Origin: Butyriboletus loyo
Lineage: Eukaryota > Basidiomycota > Agaricomycetes > Boletales > Boletaceae
DNA: 64,000 nucleotides
Direction: 5' to 3'
NCBI GenBank assembly: GCA_038093515.1
Contig: JBBPSI010000038.1
Location: 62,001-126,000 of the forward strand
Shown: positions 1 to 14,734 of the stretch, piece after piece
Numbering within the stretch: the stretch's first letter is position 1
Layout of the letters: the number at the start of each line of letters is the position of its first letter
Notes under the pieces: model-generated
The model's database searches: none
What the model was told of the DNA's origin: nothing
What the model saw: the letters and a program-made list of their open reading frames with translations, nothing else
Program-made: the position numbers and the translations under genes

Positions 1-2561
1 AATCTCGTGAGTGCCGTTCGGTGCGATTGTCATTCCTGGCACTTAGTCTATGGGACAGCACAAAGTGTATGGATGGCTAGCCGGGACGTTCTCACAGGAC
101 TTTTGACGCTCCTGTTGTTTGTGTCCAATCTTCACGTCGCTCGCCATGTCGACATCGATGGATTTTTCTCGGAACCCACTGCCGAGGAAGGTAGCGCATT
201 GTACTCCCAGACAGTGGACCGAGCACGGCTGTTAAGTCGTACTTTAGAGTCGGCCGTACAGGCCCTCTATGACGACGCGTCAATCCTGCTTTTGACCACC
301 CAACACATTCGTCAACCCTTGAGCAAGGTGACCTCCTGGGATGATCTTTACGATTATTTGGATGCAATAGCTGGATCGATTAAGTCGAACCTTCAATTCC
401 TTCTACAGACCCTGGACGCCTTGCTATCCGTGGGACATGATCAAGTGGATATTGCTGAAGGAGACTACAAGGGTGCAATCGAGCGGCGGGTATCACGGTT
501 AAGCATCATGGATAGTCATTATGATGTACGGCCCATGTCGGTCCTCAATCCCGCCGACCCGGAGAGTGAAGATATCGTTGACATTGAAGTGGCATTTGGC
601 GCTTCAGGAAGCAGGAGGGGGACAGCCCAGCCCGACCGTGTTCCATCGATTCGCAGCCAATCTCAAATGTCTGACAACACGATCACTCTCGAGGATCTCT
701 CCAAGCCCGATTCTACGCGGATTGGCTCATCAAGTGATTATACTCTGTCAGTACACACTCTGGTTCCATCTGAACGGCTTAGGGAAGGCTCAGTCAAAAG
801 CGAAACGATGTCATTGAATGACGATGAATGTGGGTCCTTTTCGGCGCTCTGCCCTCACCTTTGATGACAAGTATCACAGCGACTGCAACTCGGGCTGCTA
901 CCAACGCGCAGAAGATAAAGAAGATTTTCGGTGACGACGCTCCTGAGCATATCATTAGCACAAAGCCGTGGTATCTGCGACCGGACTACACCAAGAATGA
1001 CATGACGATCGACGTAGATGGTAGCGTTCGCGCTGGTACAGTCCCTGCTCTGGTAGAACGCCTCACGTCGCATGAAACTGGCGGTACGTACCCCGCAGCA
1101 GCACGGCAGGCCTTCCCAGTGACCTGTTGATCAGACCCGACCTTCATCAAGACATTCTTGATGACGTACAAATCGTTTACAACGCTGGGCGAGCTTTTCG
1201 ATCTCCTTGTCCGACGCTTCTACATTCAACCACCAAATAATTTAATCCCTGCAGAGTCGGAGGAGTGGAAGAAACTCAAGCAACACATCATCCAGATGAG
1301 GTTCGCTCCTTTGTTTTCGTCGCACCTAGTCTTCACAAGTTTCTTGTAGGGTGCTCAATACATTCAAAGCTATGGTAGCAGACGACGATTTCCTCGAGAA
1401 GGAAGACATGTACATTCTCGACCGAATGAAGGAGTTCCTGTTGCAAGATGCTGTCAGCAAGATTGCAATATCTAAGCAATTGGTGATTTTGATCGATCGT
1501 GCTGTAGGTGATGCGAGATTACCAGAATGCCTTGATTTTAATAAGATTCTCAGCGCGCCGGAGAGTTGAAAAAGACGTTTACACCGAATCTGGTGTCCCC
1601 TCCCACATCCATTATACCCAAGGCAGGCAAGCGAGTAAAACTCATGGACGTTGACCCTCTGGAATTAGCGCGACAATTGACGATTTTGGAAAGTCAATTG
1701 TATCAAAAAATCCGCCCCATGGAATGTTTATTGAGATCGCGAGAACAAAAGACTGACCACAATGATAATATCGCTCGGGTTATTCAGACCAGCAATAGGG
1801 TAGGCAACACCTTGGTATAAACACATGAACTAATACCCCACAAAGATTGCCAACTGGGTTGCTGATGCAGTCCTCGCTCACGAAGACTCCAGGAAACGAG
1901 CAGCTATTCTCAAACACTTTATCCTTGTCGCTGATGTAAGAAATCTGTATGGTATCAGAGTTTGCCGCTGATCCCTATGATAGCGTTGTCGATTTTTGCA
2001 GAACTATTCTAGTATGGTTGCTATCGTATCTGGGCTAAACTCGCCTCCTATCCGCCGTTTGAAGCGCTCCTGGGAACAAGTCAACTCGCGAAACATGACA
2101 CAGCTGAATGCCTGCGAGATGACGATTGATTCGGGAAAGAATTTTACCAACTACCGCTCGACGCTCGCAAAAGTTGCACCCCCATGCGTGCCCTTCATTG
2201 GTAAAGATGTTCGAATGGATGGCGTCAATTGTGATTCTAACTTGAGTCCCTAGGTGTTTTCCTTACTACCCTGACATTCATTCAAGACGGTTCCAAGGAT
2301 ACCCTGCCGGGTAATTTGGTCAACTTCCGGAAGCGCCAGAAGGCCTCGGAAGTCATCCAAGATATCCAGCGTTGGCAAACTCTACCTCATCACTTTCATC
2401 CGCTTGCGGCGGTTCAGATGTACATCGAAGAGTCACTTGGAAAGTTTAGTGAGCAGGTCGACGTTGGCGATATGTTCTGGAATCTTAGTTTGGAGCGGGA
2501 ACCTCGTGAAAGGGAAGACGAAAAGATGGCGCGTTTACTGCAAGAGAGCGGATTTTTATAG
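1..2561 (+). CDS. RasGEF (Cdc25/Ste6-type) guanine nucleotide exchange factor, 5' partial
   Basis: This is the C-terminal part of a Ras guanine nucleotide exchange factor, which activates Ras-type GTPases at the membrane by releasing GDP. The gene is cut at its 5' end; bases 7-46 look like an intron (GTGAGT...TTAG). A helical region (about 47-520) and a low-complexity Ser/Asp linker come first. The RasGEF N-terminal module follows (about 960-1450), with KIKKIFGDDAPEH, SVRAGTVPALVERLT and FLMTYKSFTTL. The catalytic Cdc25 domain runs from about 1640 (DVDPLELARQLTILE) through NYSSMVAIVSGL and LAKVAPPCVPFIG to NLVNFRKRQKASEVI. The stop follows LLQESGFL. Several introns of about 50-60 nt interrupt it. 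Any SH3 or other N-terminal domain lies outside the window. A shorter paralogue lies inverted at 18.6-20.2 kb. The family assignment is firm; exact exon edges are not. Confidence 0.9.
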
Positions 2562-3488
2562 ATGGGGTCGTATGCGAGATGACGATCTGCTTGTATCCTT
2601 GTCATCTGCATTTGCTATGTTGTACAGTAATGCCCTCGAGGATTGCTTACTACCCTAATCCAAGGTCACTAACAAACCACAGTTAAGATATTATTGAGTG
2701 ATATCCTTAATTAAGTATATTGGTTACAGATATATTACAATTACTCATAATATTTTATCCTAATCATATCCAAAACTGGATTTATAATAGGATTAGAGTA
2801 AGATATGCCACAATAGGAAAACATTATGAGTAATTGCACTTACAATGATATTTTAAATGTTATTTGTTAAAGGTCTTTGTGTCTACCAGAAACAGTTGAA
2901 GTGCACACTGTAAGCATATCACCTTCGAACTGGCACCTACTCAGGTCTCCGAGCAATTGTGGTTGTGCTGGAATGAGGTTTCATCATCTCATCCCTCCAC
3001 CATCTTGCGTTTGCATACACCCATTCAGTGTTACCTCAATACCCGGCATGAATCCATTTTCATGATCATTCCAGATGTGCCTCCTGCCCTTTTTGCACGC
3101 ATTCCTGTGCAGTCATATCGCTACACATGCCCGTGATTGTCCAGCAGGTTGGGCAGAGGGGATTTAAAGAAGGACTGATCAAAAGTCTTTTGGAACTCTT
3201 CACAGCGCTTTTTCGAAGTACGGAATTAAAAGGTGGCAGCGGTGAATCCCCCAGTTATGCTTGATTGGGATTGATCACAAATGGCGTCCTGGGCATGAAG
3301 CCTGATGATGATCAGATCCGGTGAGTTAGAGTTAGCGTTCACCCCCATGAGGGTGCTACGTGCACAACCAAGCACTTTTCGTCCGATTACGCCGTGAATC
3401 CCCAAATTTATCGTGCTCTGCGGCATTTTTAAGACGACTGGCCCACAGGCCCTCTATTGCCCACTTTTCTCTCTCAAACTAGCAAGCC
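2562..3488. other. Gene-free interval with AT-rich island
   Basis: No convincing gene is visible. Bases about 2680-2870 are strikingly AT-rich compared with the GC-balanced surroundings and contain an imperfect palindrome (listed separately). The rest (2880-3488) contains only short incoherent reading frames and presumably the promoter of the downstream Hsp70-like gene. Confidence 0.6.
2738..2836. repeat. Imperfect inverted repeat, MITE-like or hairpin
   Basis: The left end (2738-2762) begins CAATTACTCATAATATTTTA. The right end (2814-2836) reads in reverse complement CAATTACTCATAATGTTTTC, giving arms of about 23-25 nt around an AT-rich loop of about 50 nt. No clear target-site duplication is visible. 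It could be a small non-autonomous element relic or simply a transcriptional or structural hairpin downstream of the RasGEF gene. Confidence 0.45.
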
Positions 3489-5861
3489 ATGCCAGACCTC
3501 AAACCACACACTGGACCTACTAAACTCATTCTGGCGTTCGACATTGGTACGACGTATAGCGGTGTCTCATACTGTGTCCTTGAACACGGACGAGTTCCTG
3601 AGATTTTTGGAGTCACAATGCAAGTTCTTCACATCTTACTAGTGATCTACCTTGACTGGCCTTAGATTTCCCGGGCTGCAGCCGGTCCGCGGTGACGCCA
3701 AAGTACCATCTCTCTTGTATTACGACATGAGTGGTAATGTCATGGCGACTGGCGCCGATGTGTTCGCTGAAAGCACAACTAAGGCGGCGCAGGCTAAAGG
3801 ATGGACGAAGGCTGAATGGTTAGTTATTGACCACGTCGAGGCGTTCATAGAACTCATTCCCATTCATGAAATCCAGGTGGAAGCTTCACCTCTGCCCGAT
3901 GCATTTAGCCTCTTCTATTAATGATTTACCTCCACTCCCTCCCGGAAAATCTGCTGTCGACATTCTCGCAGATTTTGTCATGTATCTCTTCCAGTGCGCC
4001 AAGAACTATATTCAAGAACGCCATCGCTCATTCGTCTGGTCATCCGTTCAGGATTCCATTGAGTATATTTTCACTCATCCCAATGGCTGGGAAGGTGCAC
4101 AACAACAGCTATATCGTCAGGCGATTGAGCGTGCCGGCCTCGTCCCCAGTACACCTATGGGCCAATCTCGTGTCCACATGCTAACCGAAGGCGAAGCAAT
4201 CCTTCACTTTTGCGTCTCAAACCTTCTCAGTGCGGAGCCAGCTAATCAAGCCGCCCCTCGAGGGGTCGTGATCATCGATGCTGGTGGTGGGACCATCGAC
4301 TTGAGCATGTTTTCAATAATGTCCAGCCCGATCTCCTGCGAGGAGATTGCTCCAGCTGAGTGTACGCAGCTATCACCGACAGTCAGAGTCTTACTGATTC
4401 TACCCTGACGCTTTTTAGGTCGACTGCAGGGTTCGGTTTTTGTTACTCTCCGGGCTAGGGCTCTGTTACAACGTGGGTGGCTTGTTCCTTCTATTTTCTT
4501 GCCGGTGACGAACCCGAGACTATAAAAACAGGAAAACTCGCAGGCTGGGAGCACTCCAGCGCTGAGGAGATGGCAGAGTTTACACGCGAATTCGACAGGT
4601 CAACAAAACCCGTCATCAAGAGTGATAAAGAACCGTCTTACGTCCGGGTTGCCGGGCATCGCACTAACAATTCGGGATATAACATCTCGTCTGGGAAGCT
4701 GAAGTTGTCGGGGTAGGACTTTGTCCAACCTACGCTATCGCCAACTGACCGTCTGATTTTATATTATTCAGTGAAGAAGCTACCGGCCTGTTCAATGATT
4801 CCGTCGACGCCATCATTGGCGCATTCGAGCAACAGCTAAAGTCTGCTACGACACCGATTACTGTGGGTTTTGCCTTTTTCAAATCATTCGTCACGTTTAT
4901 CCACATTTTCAGATGGCATTCCTTGTTGGGGGTCTCTCAACGAACGACTGGCTCTGGTCTCGACTCCAGTCGTATTTCAGGGCCAGGAACATCAGCATTT
5001 GTCGTCCGGACAATCACATGTGTGTGCTTGTCTAGCATGCTCGCAATTTTTTCTGATGCGTTTTCAGCAACAAGGCGGTTGCTAACGGGGCGGTGTTATC
5101 TCATGTTGATCGGGATAATCATCTGGTCGCCTCGCGGACCGCACGCGCCACATATGGTGTACTTTGTGCGCTGCCCGTCAATACGAATGACGAGGAACAC
5201 ATGCGCAGGCAGCACCAATGGGTAGTAGATCCGACAGGCAATCGCTACGTTCCGTGGTACTTTGAGTCGAAACTTTGCAAGGTAGGGCCTCCTTCGTCGA
5301 GTGGCTTGCGAGATATCAGCATGGAGTTGATCCTTGTTAAAAGGGTACTCGTGTTCGCGGGGAGGTGGAATTTCGGGAATCGTATACGCTTACGGAAAGC
5401 AATTCGAAAGACTTTGGCATGCAGACTGTGCGCCTTGTGTGTTATCGTGGCCGTCTATCCGACCCGAAATGGGTGGACCAAGATCAACGCAAGTTCCTTC
5501 CGTTCATTCAACACATTGCCGTTCTGACGTGGAGCATTGCAGTATCTTTCTCCCCATTTTGTGCTGTCCGCGTGGATCTAAGCGCGGCCGCGAAGGACCT
5601 GGGTATAAGGAAAGCGGCTTCTGGACAGGTCTACTACCAACTCGATTATGACGTGGTTATACTGTTTGGGCTCACGGAACTTCAAGCGTACTTGAGCTGG
5701 AATGCGAGGGTGAGTCATGGAGCCATTACCCTTGCAGTCAAGTTGCTGATGGAGTTCTGTGTCCAGGAGGGCCAACGACGGTGAGTATTCGTGATTTTGT
5801 ATTTGTCGTATTGCCTAACTCGCGCCTCAGAATCCCAGCGGTGGTTTCGTTCGAGACATGA
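3489..5861 (+). CDS. Hsp70-superfamily ATPase, HSPA12-like fungal family
   Basis: An actin-fold ATPase of the large HSPA12A/B-like Hsp70 group that is expanded in Agaricomycetes; substrates are unknown. It begins MPDLKPHTGPTKLILAFDIG and has the first phosphate loop DIGTTYSGVSY and the second phosphate motif IIDAGGGTIDLS (about 4270-4310). After EFDRSTKPVI come the adenosine-type motif AFLVGGLSTND and a C-terminal module ending LFGLTELQAYLSW. Introns of about 45-65 nt interrupt it. The first (3620-3665) appears to start with GC (gcaagt), which is needed to read GVT-I-FPGLQ in frame. My preferred 3' end uses introns near 5710-5766 and 5781-5830 and ends VVSFET; the last exons are the least certain. 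A 54-nt in-frame segment near 5489, which also begins gcaagt, may be intronic. There is no signal peptide, so it is probably cytosolic. Confidence 0.82.
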
Positions 5862-6353
5862 CCTTTGCCCGTGTTGTTCGCTCATTGCGTACCATAGGCC
5901 CAAACACCTTCGCCGATCTCGGGCGGCTCTGGTTCAGCATACCCTCGTTTCGATCTGCTAGTTATGGTCTCGCAAGACGCAACAGTATTCGTGTATCTTC
6001 TGTCTATTCCGCCGTAGTATAGTTTCCCGTTGTATGTACTAGCTGGATGTCCTCGTAGTGAGGATCTCCAAAATTTTCATCTAGGCTGCCACCTACAAGC
6101 AGGTCACATGAATAATGGATGTTAGTTGGTAGTACTTGAAATAGGACCATCCGTTCATGCAGCATAATATAGTTTGTTGTGATATGTTCATGAAGTACAC
6201 CGAGAGCAGTAAGATACATGTAACTAAGCAGACAGCGACCTGGCAGTTCGTCCATGAAGTAAACCGTGAGCAACAAATTATACGTCGTGGACGGATTGGT
6301 CGCCTGTGCAACAAGGAGCGCCAGGGAGAACGGGTATGCAACGAGATCAACCA
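5862..6353. other. Convergent intergenic interval
   Basis: This lies between the 3' ends of the Hsp70-like gene (+) and the Ifi-6-16 gene (-). Long minus-strand frames here are continuations or shadows of the neighbouring gene. I see no independent coding signal. Confidence 0.5.
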
Positions 6354-7005
6354 CTAGTTCCAGCTCGAAGACCCCGTGTGACCGACAACGCGGTATCCAC
6401 CTCCACCACTCTTCGCTCCCTGTGATTGGAACCGTGCAAACGTCGAGCCCCTCAGCACGTTCCCACCATAGCTCGTCGATTGATAATTGGCGGCATAGGA
6501 GCCTAGAGTGAATCCATCCGGACAAAAAGAGCGTCACACTCGGACTCGATGAGGTTATAAACGAAACGTGATCATACCACGCAGCACGCCCTGTCTCCTG
6601 AAGCCCACGCGGTTCAAAAAGCATTGCGTGAGCGTGTTGAACACCGCTGGGATGACAACGAGTGCGAGGACGACGATCGCTGTGGCAGTGACCGGATGTA
6701 CGATGACTGGAGTCGAAAAGTTAGCAAACCACCTTTCACACGCGCACGCGGTGGGGGGAGTTGATAGGGGGAGAAAAGACAAACGACGACGGACCATAAT
6801 CGACCAAGGCGATCAAGGCTGCGACGAACTCGTTCCGGAACGTTTCAAAGGGGGGATAAGTCCACACGGCCCAGAATGCCTGGGAGACGTAGGACCAGAG
6901 TACGATACAGAGATCGCCCACGAACGTCCGCAAGGCGCGTAAGACCTCGATGATCTTGTCGCTCAGAGCTGGAAAGTCGATGTCTTCACCAGGAGTGGGA
7001 GCCAT
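6354..7005 (-). CDS. Ifi-6-16 / ISG12-like small membrane protein
   Basis: A small hydrophobic protein of the interferon-induced 6-16 (ISG12/IFI27) family, which occurs widely in fungi; animal members sit in mitochondrial or nuclear membranes, and the fungal role is unknown. It starts MAPTPGEDIDFPALSDK at 7005. After an amphipathic helical region and a small intron near 6730-6790 comes a strongly hydrophobic segment (TATAIVVLALVVIP) and the family loop LNRVGFRRQGVLRG. A GT-AG intron (gtatga...ctctag) joins this to SYAANYQSTSYGGNV, then LRGSTFARFQSQGAKSGG, and the stop follows SSSWN. The pattern GVxxGSxAAxxQS...GGNVxxGSxFAxxQSxGA is typical of the family. It is divergent from DAD1, about 200 bp away. 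The first intron position is uncertain. Confidence 0.65.
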
Positions 7006-7208
7006 ACCGCGCTCAAAGATGTGGGGGGAGGGAGGTGAACGTGAAGACGAAGCGGCAAACTGGGAAGGCTGAGATGGATTTTTAAAGGCCTCGTGGTCCG
7101 AGCGCCATGACTGCGGCCAGGCAGAAAATTACGAAGTCGACAAACTAAAGTACTAAACGGCTGGATCTCGTCGCCAAACGGACAAACCCATTCAACTCGA
7201 CGCACACA

Positions 7209-7549
7209 ATGTCCCAAAAAGAACCCACTTTCTTCGACCGAGAGCGCGATCGACTCTCCGCAGAAATCACTGCAGTAAGATACCAGTCTCACGACTCATC
7301 GAGCACAACTGGATCCCTCAATCAATCGTCCAGGGATTCGAAGAACTGCTCTCCTCGAGTAATGTCCTGAATCGCAAACTAGAAGAAGTACTTGGGATGA
7401 CGAGGGAATACGAGACGATCGCTTCCCTCTGGCAAAGCTTTCATGCATTGATGCGCGGTCAAAGTCAGTCGTTTGATGATCCCAGAGTGCCTGGAACGGG
7501 TGCCCACGTCGTCTCCACCAATTCAAAACGTCAACAAGCTCGTCAGTAG
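7209..7549 (+). CDS. DAD1: DASH complex subunit Dad1
   Basis: A subunit of the DASH/Dam1 ring complex that couples kinetochores to spindle microtubules in fungi. Two exons (7209-7274 and 7334-7549), separated by a 59-nt GTAAGA...CCAG intron, give 93 residues. Exon 1 reads MSQKEPTFFDRERDRLSAEI. Exon 2 carries the hallmark FEELLSSSNVLNRKLEEVLG and then MTREYETIASLWQSFHALM, followed by a short variable tail. Length and sequence match the family well. The start is fixed by the conserved FFxRERDRL near the N terminus. It converges on PKC1 with about 147 bp between the stops. Confidence 0.93.
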
Positions 7550-7696
7550 AGACAGAGGGTGAGCCACATCTTCATCATTTTTCACATCTTTGCAAGACTA
7601 TCCAAGTACAGGCAGTAGAAATGAACAGAGCGTATGTACGTATTATTGCAGCAAAACAAGAGAGAAAATATAATGCCGTGTTTTAAAAAAAGTCCG

Positions 7697-11613
<3,917 letters not shown>

Positions 11614-11792
11614 GACCGTTCAAATGCAAAAGGTCCTTATAATCAGGTTTGGTTGGCGAAAGTAGCAGTCGAGAGTGGGCAGACGAGGCTGTGATACCGA
11701 GATAACGTTGACCCTATCTAGATTTTATTTTCACTTGGCTATCTCGTAATCATCCTATTTAAATATTTATCATCTCTTTGCCCCTGTTCTTC
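11614..11792. promoter_or_regulatory. Shared divergent promoter, PKC1 / unknown gene
   Basis: About 180 bp separate the PKC1 start (minus strand) from the start of the plus-strand gene at 11793, so both must draw regulatory sequence from this interval. The stretch 11720-11775 is AT-rich. No specific binding site can be named from sequence alone. Confidence 0.4.
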
Positions 11793-13656
11793 ATGCCTTC
11801 CTTCTCCTGCCCGTCCTCGATCCGCGTTGCGTCCCAAGACCATGCCCTTCGTATCAAAATCACCCACAATTTGGTGCATGGATCACCCTCTGATTCCATC
11901 CACAGCGTCAAAGGGCGCTTGCCCAGGGAGCTCGACGTTCTCTGGTTATCCGATATCACCATCTCGTTCTCCGGGTCGCTTGATGGCCACCGAATATCCG
12001 CGCACGACATCGCGCGCTCTGGACTTGTGCACCACCTCCAAACGCACTTGAAAGTGGTACGCTTGTAGCACCACCTTCTTTTCATGCACTCATGTTTACC
12101 TCTAGAACGCAGATCGACTCGCTCTCAACAATGTATCGCGTCCGTTTGTGGACGACGCAGACGGTCTTTCCAAATGTTGGCGAAAGCCCTATCATCCTTG
12201 CTGGTACCTGATCCCATGTTTCAAGTGACGTTAACGCCTTCACGCCCGTTACCTCACCCGTCACGTCCCCACGCCAATCTCGTTTCCCTGCACCTAGCCT
12301 ATATCTGGAGGACAGTCACAGGACGTAGTGACATTGTCAATTCCCGTCACCTGGTCGAAGAAATTAATCCGTTTTCTCCGACCCTTTTTCTCCCCGCTGA
12401 AGTACTCCTCAACCGTGTGACTGAACAGTTTCTAATCTACCACCTCGCAGGGTGCGTTGTCACTCAATGTGATTGAATCAATGCGCACTTAATTAATATA
12501 GCCGTTACCCTCTCATTTTTGGAGCTTGGTGCAAGGTAGGTCCGTCTATGCGCCACTTTTGGGGGTGTCACTCATTTTTATGCCAGAGACTTGACCTAGA
12601 GATGCAATATTTTCCCTCCATTGGCCACTCTATTGTGGAAATAATGGCTCGGTCGCAAAACCCCCGGTTCTTGTCGAAATGCAGGCGTCTTTTCAAGGTA
12701 TAATCAGACCACAGGTCTTTCATTACTGATTCCAATTATGATATTGTAGATCGCCCGCAGTCACCATAAATTTGTCCTCCAGACTTGCACTGCCACTCTA
12801 ACATCGTGCACTGATGACGCTGTCTCTGAGACTTCGGAAAAGGAAAATGATAATGTTCCCGCGACGCCTGCTCTCACGGACGAACAGGTTCTGTGCGAAA
12901 GTATGGAGGAACTTTTCCGGGTGGGAGTTCCTCAACGCCGTTTCAAGGTCGGTCGTATTCAGTCACCTAAGCGAGGACATATATCGTACACGAAGGTTAT
13001 AGCCCGCAGCAACGCCCCAATTTGTGTCATCGATGCCACAAGATGACGACGACAGTCTGCTACCGTGTTCACCAGACGCAGGGATCGACGATGAAACCCC
13101 CTGGGTCGAGCTGCCCGAAATTGCATCGACACCTTGTGCACTTGTAGCTGGTCCGTACCAAGCGTTACCGGAAGACATGGATGTATTTGCCAATGAAGAT
13201 TGGCCTGAGGATGGGATGTGGGGTTTACATGGCGCAGACACGAGCCTGGGCGAACGCGAGTTTGATGCCCAATCGGACGAATCTCTTATCAGTGCATCTT
13301 TCCCATCAGCAAGCGTCATCACGCGTTCTCCGCAAGCCTGCTCTTTCGCTCTCTATCACCACCTGGATGACGACTATCACAAGCAATCGCGCTATAATCA
13401 TTCTCAGTTAGCCTTCCTGGAAGATTCCGGGACCTCAAACCTAACTCATTCACTGCCATCACATGCGCCGCATGACCATCATTATTCTGAGAAGCATGAA
13501 CAGCTGATGCAGGAATTGGGGACCTGCCAAGTCGGTCCAGAAAGCTTTGGGACTTTGGATAGTTGCTCCGAGCGCGAGGAGGATTCGGATCCGATCTTGT
13601 TTGACCTGGATATTGACGAGTGTCCGAATGCTGCCGACTTGCTGGACTGGGACTAG
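11793..13656 (+). CDS. Conserved-looking multi-exon protein of unknown function
   Basis: I do not recognise the family. A coherent model starts MPSFSCPSSIRVASQDHALR at 11793 and passes through introns at about 12057-12112, 12204-12297, 12452-12501, a 49-nt one near 12537, one near 12701-12749, and 12948-13002. The frames join into a central helical, hydrophobic region (RVRLWTTQTVFPNVGESPI; AYIWRTVTGRSDIVN; LLNRVTEQFLIYHLAG; LDLEMQYFPSIGHSIVEIM; then CRRLFKIARSHHKF). The C-terminal 210 residues are acidic and probably disordered (QDDDDSLLPC, EREEDSDPILFDLDIDECPN), ending LLDWD. The acidic tail could be an activation or interaction region, but no DNA-binding domain is visible. The first exon is the least certain. 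It is divergent from PKC1. Confidence 0.6.
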
Positions 13657-13828
13657 TGTAAATGTAATCCAGTCGTATTTCAAACGTGGCATCCGAGTTC
13701 CGAAACATGAGGTGGAAATTAAGACTCCGCCGCTCCGCTATTTCTAGCTGCAGTGGATCACAGCGATCTCCACAGAACTTGTTCCCTCCTCAAGCTTCAA
13801 GGCTTGTCTGCTCCTCCCTCTCATCGCC

Positions 13829-14407
13829 ATGCTGCCCGCAAAGCGCAACAAGATCGACATCAGCGTGAGTAGATCGCCCCAGCGACCCACAGCTTGGGCG
13901 GTCGCACTACCATCTCACACACCTCGTCTATTCCTTTAGAAATTGACGGACGAGGAGCAAAAGCTCTTCCGGCTGTATGGCAAATTACCAACACACAAGA
14001 ACGTCCTCACGAAAATGCAAAAGGTCGGTTGCTGCGCCACCGTGCACCGTCCGTGATCGTTCGCTGAGAGGACATCCTGTCATTAGGATCGCAAATACTT
14101 TGACTCGGGTGACTATGCACTGTCGAAGGCGGGTGTCACTCCTCAAAACACCGTTGGCACTGCTATCCCTAGTCCCGAAAAGTACGCATCTTCCACACTT
14201 TGTCACACCCCACTTATCGTCTACCGCATCAGCATTCCTCATGCATCATCGCCTCCCACCTCGCACCAGGGGGGCTTGTCCACATCACCAACAAACATTT
14301 CAAATACTACACGAGAAAGTTCACTATCACAGTCCGAGATCGATTCGAATTCGAAGGAAGACAACGAACCCGACAGCCTCACTAACGGAGAAGATCAAGA
14401 GGCATAA
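13829..14407 (+). CDS. Endosulfine family protein (Igo1/ENSA-like)
   Basis: A small PP2A-B55 inhibitor of the ENSA/ARPP-19/Igo family. It is phosphorylated by Greatwall/Rim15 kinase and so controls mitotic or quiescence entry. Four exons (introns at about 13865-13939, 14023-14087 and 14182-14241) give about 129 residues. It starts MLPAKRNKIDISKLTDEEQK, then LFRLYGKLPTHKNVLTKM. The core signature RKYFDSGDYALSKAG contains the Ser that Greatwall phosphorylates and the B55-binding FDSGDY. The tail is Ser/Thr-rich and ends NGEDQEA. Length and core fit the family. The start is the only ATG compatible with the short N-terminal exon. Confidence 0.92.
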
Positions 14408-14734
14408 AACCACGCACTTGAATTTGTTCATTCTTCCTCTCAGACTCTGTTGCTGTTCACTATTCCCGCTGTCGCCTTGATCATATCTGTCCCGTGGCTC
14501 AACCCCATGCCCTACCCTGTGTGCATCCTGAATCTGATGTCTCGATTGCCTGACCGCCTCTCTGCAGTCACCATAATACTATCCTACTGTTTTGAATTTG
14601 TATTATCACCTGTAGGGCTAACATGCCATATGCACAACTCCAATATATCACCCATTCCCCGCGAGCCTGTCGCGCCTGTGGCAACGACAAACACGTAGAC
14701 ACACCGCGTCTGCCTTTTCTTTTCAACACTAATC
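14408..14734. other. Intergenic interval, no gene seen
   Basis: These 327 bp separate the endosulfine stop from the POL12 start on the same strand. They should hold the endosulfine 3' UTR and the POL12 promoter. No coherent coding frame or RNA gene was seen. Confidence 0.5.

Noticed and set aside
6004..6624. Open minus-strand frame of about 206 codons with hydrophobic stretches
   Set aside because: It overlaps the spliced Ifi-6-16 gene in another frame; the family motif appears only after splicing, so this frame is a shadow plus downstream sequence.
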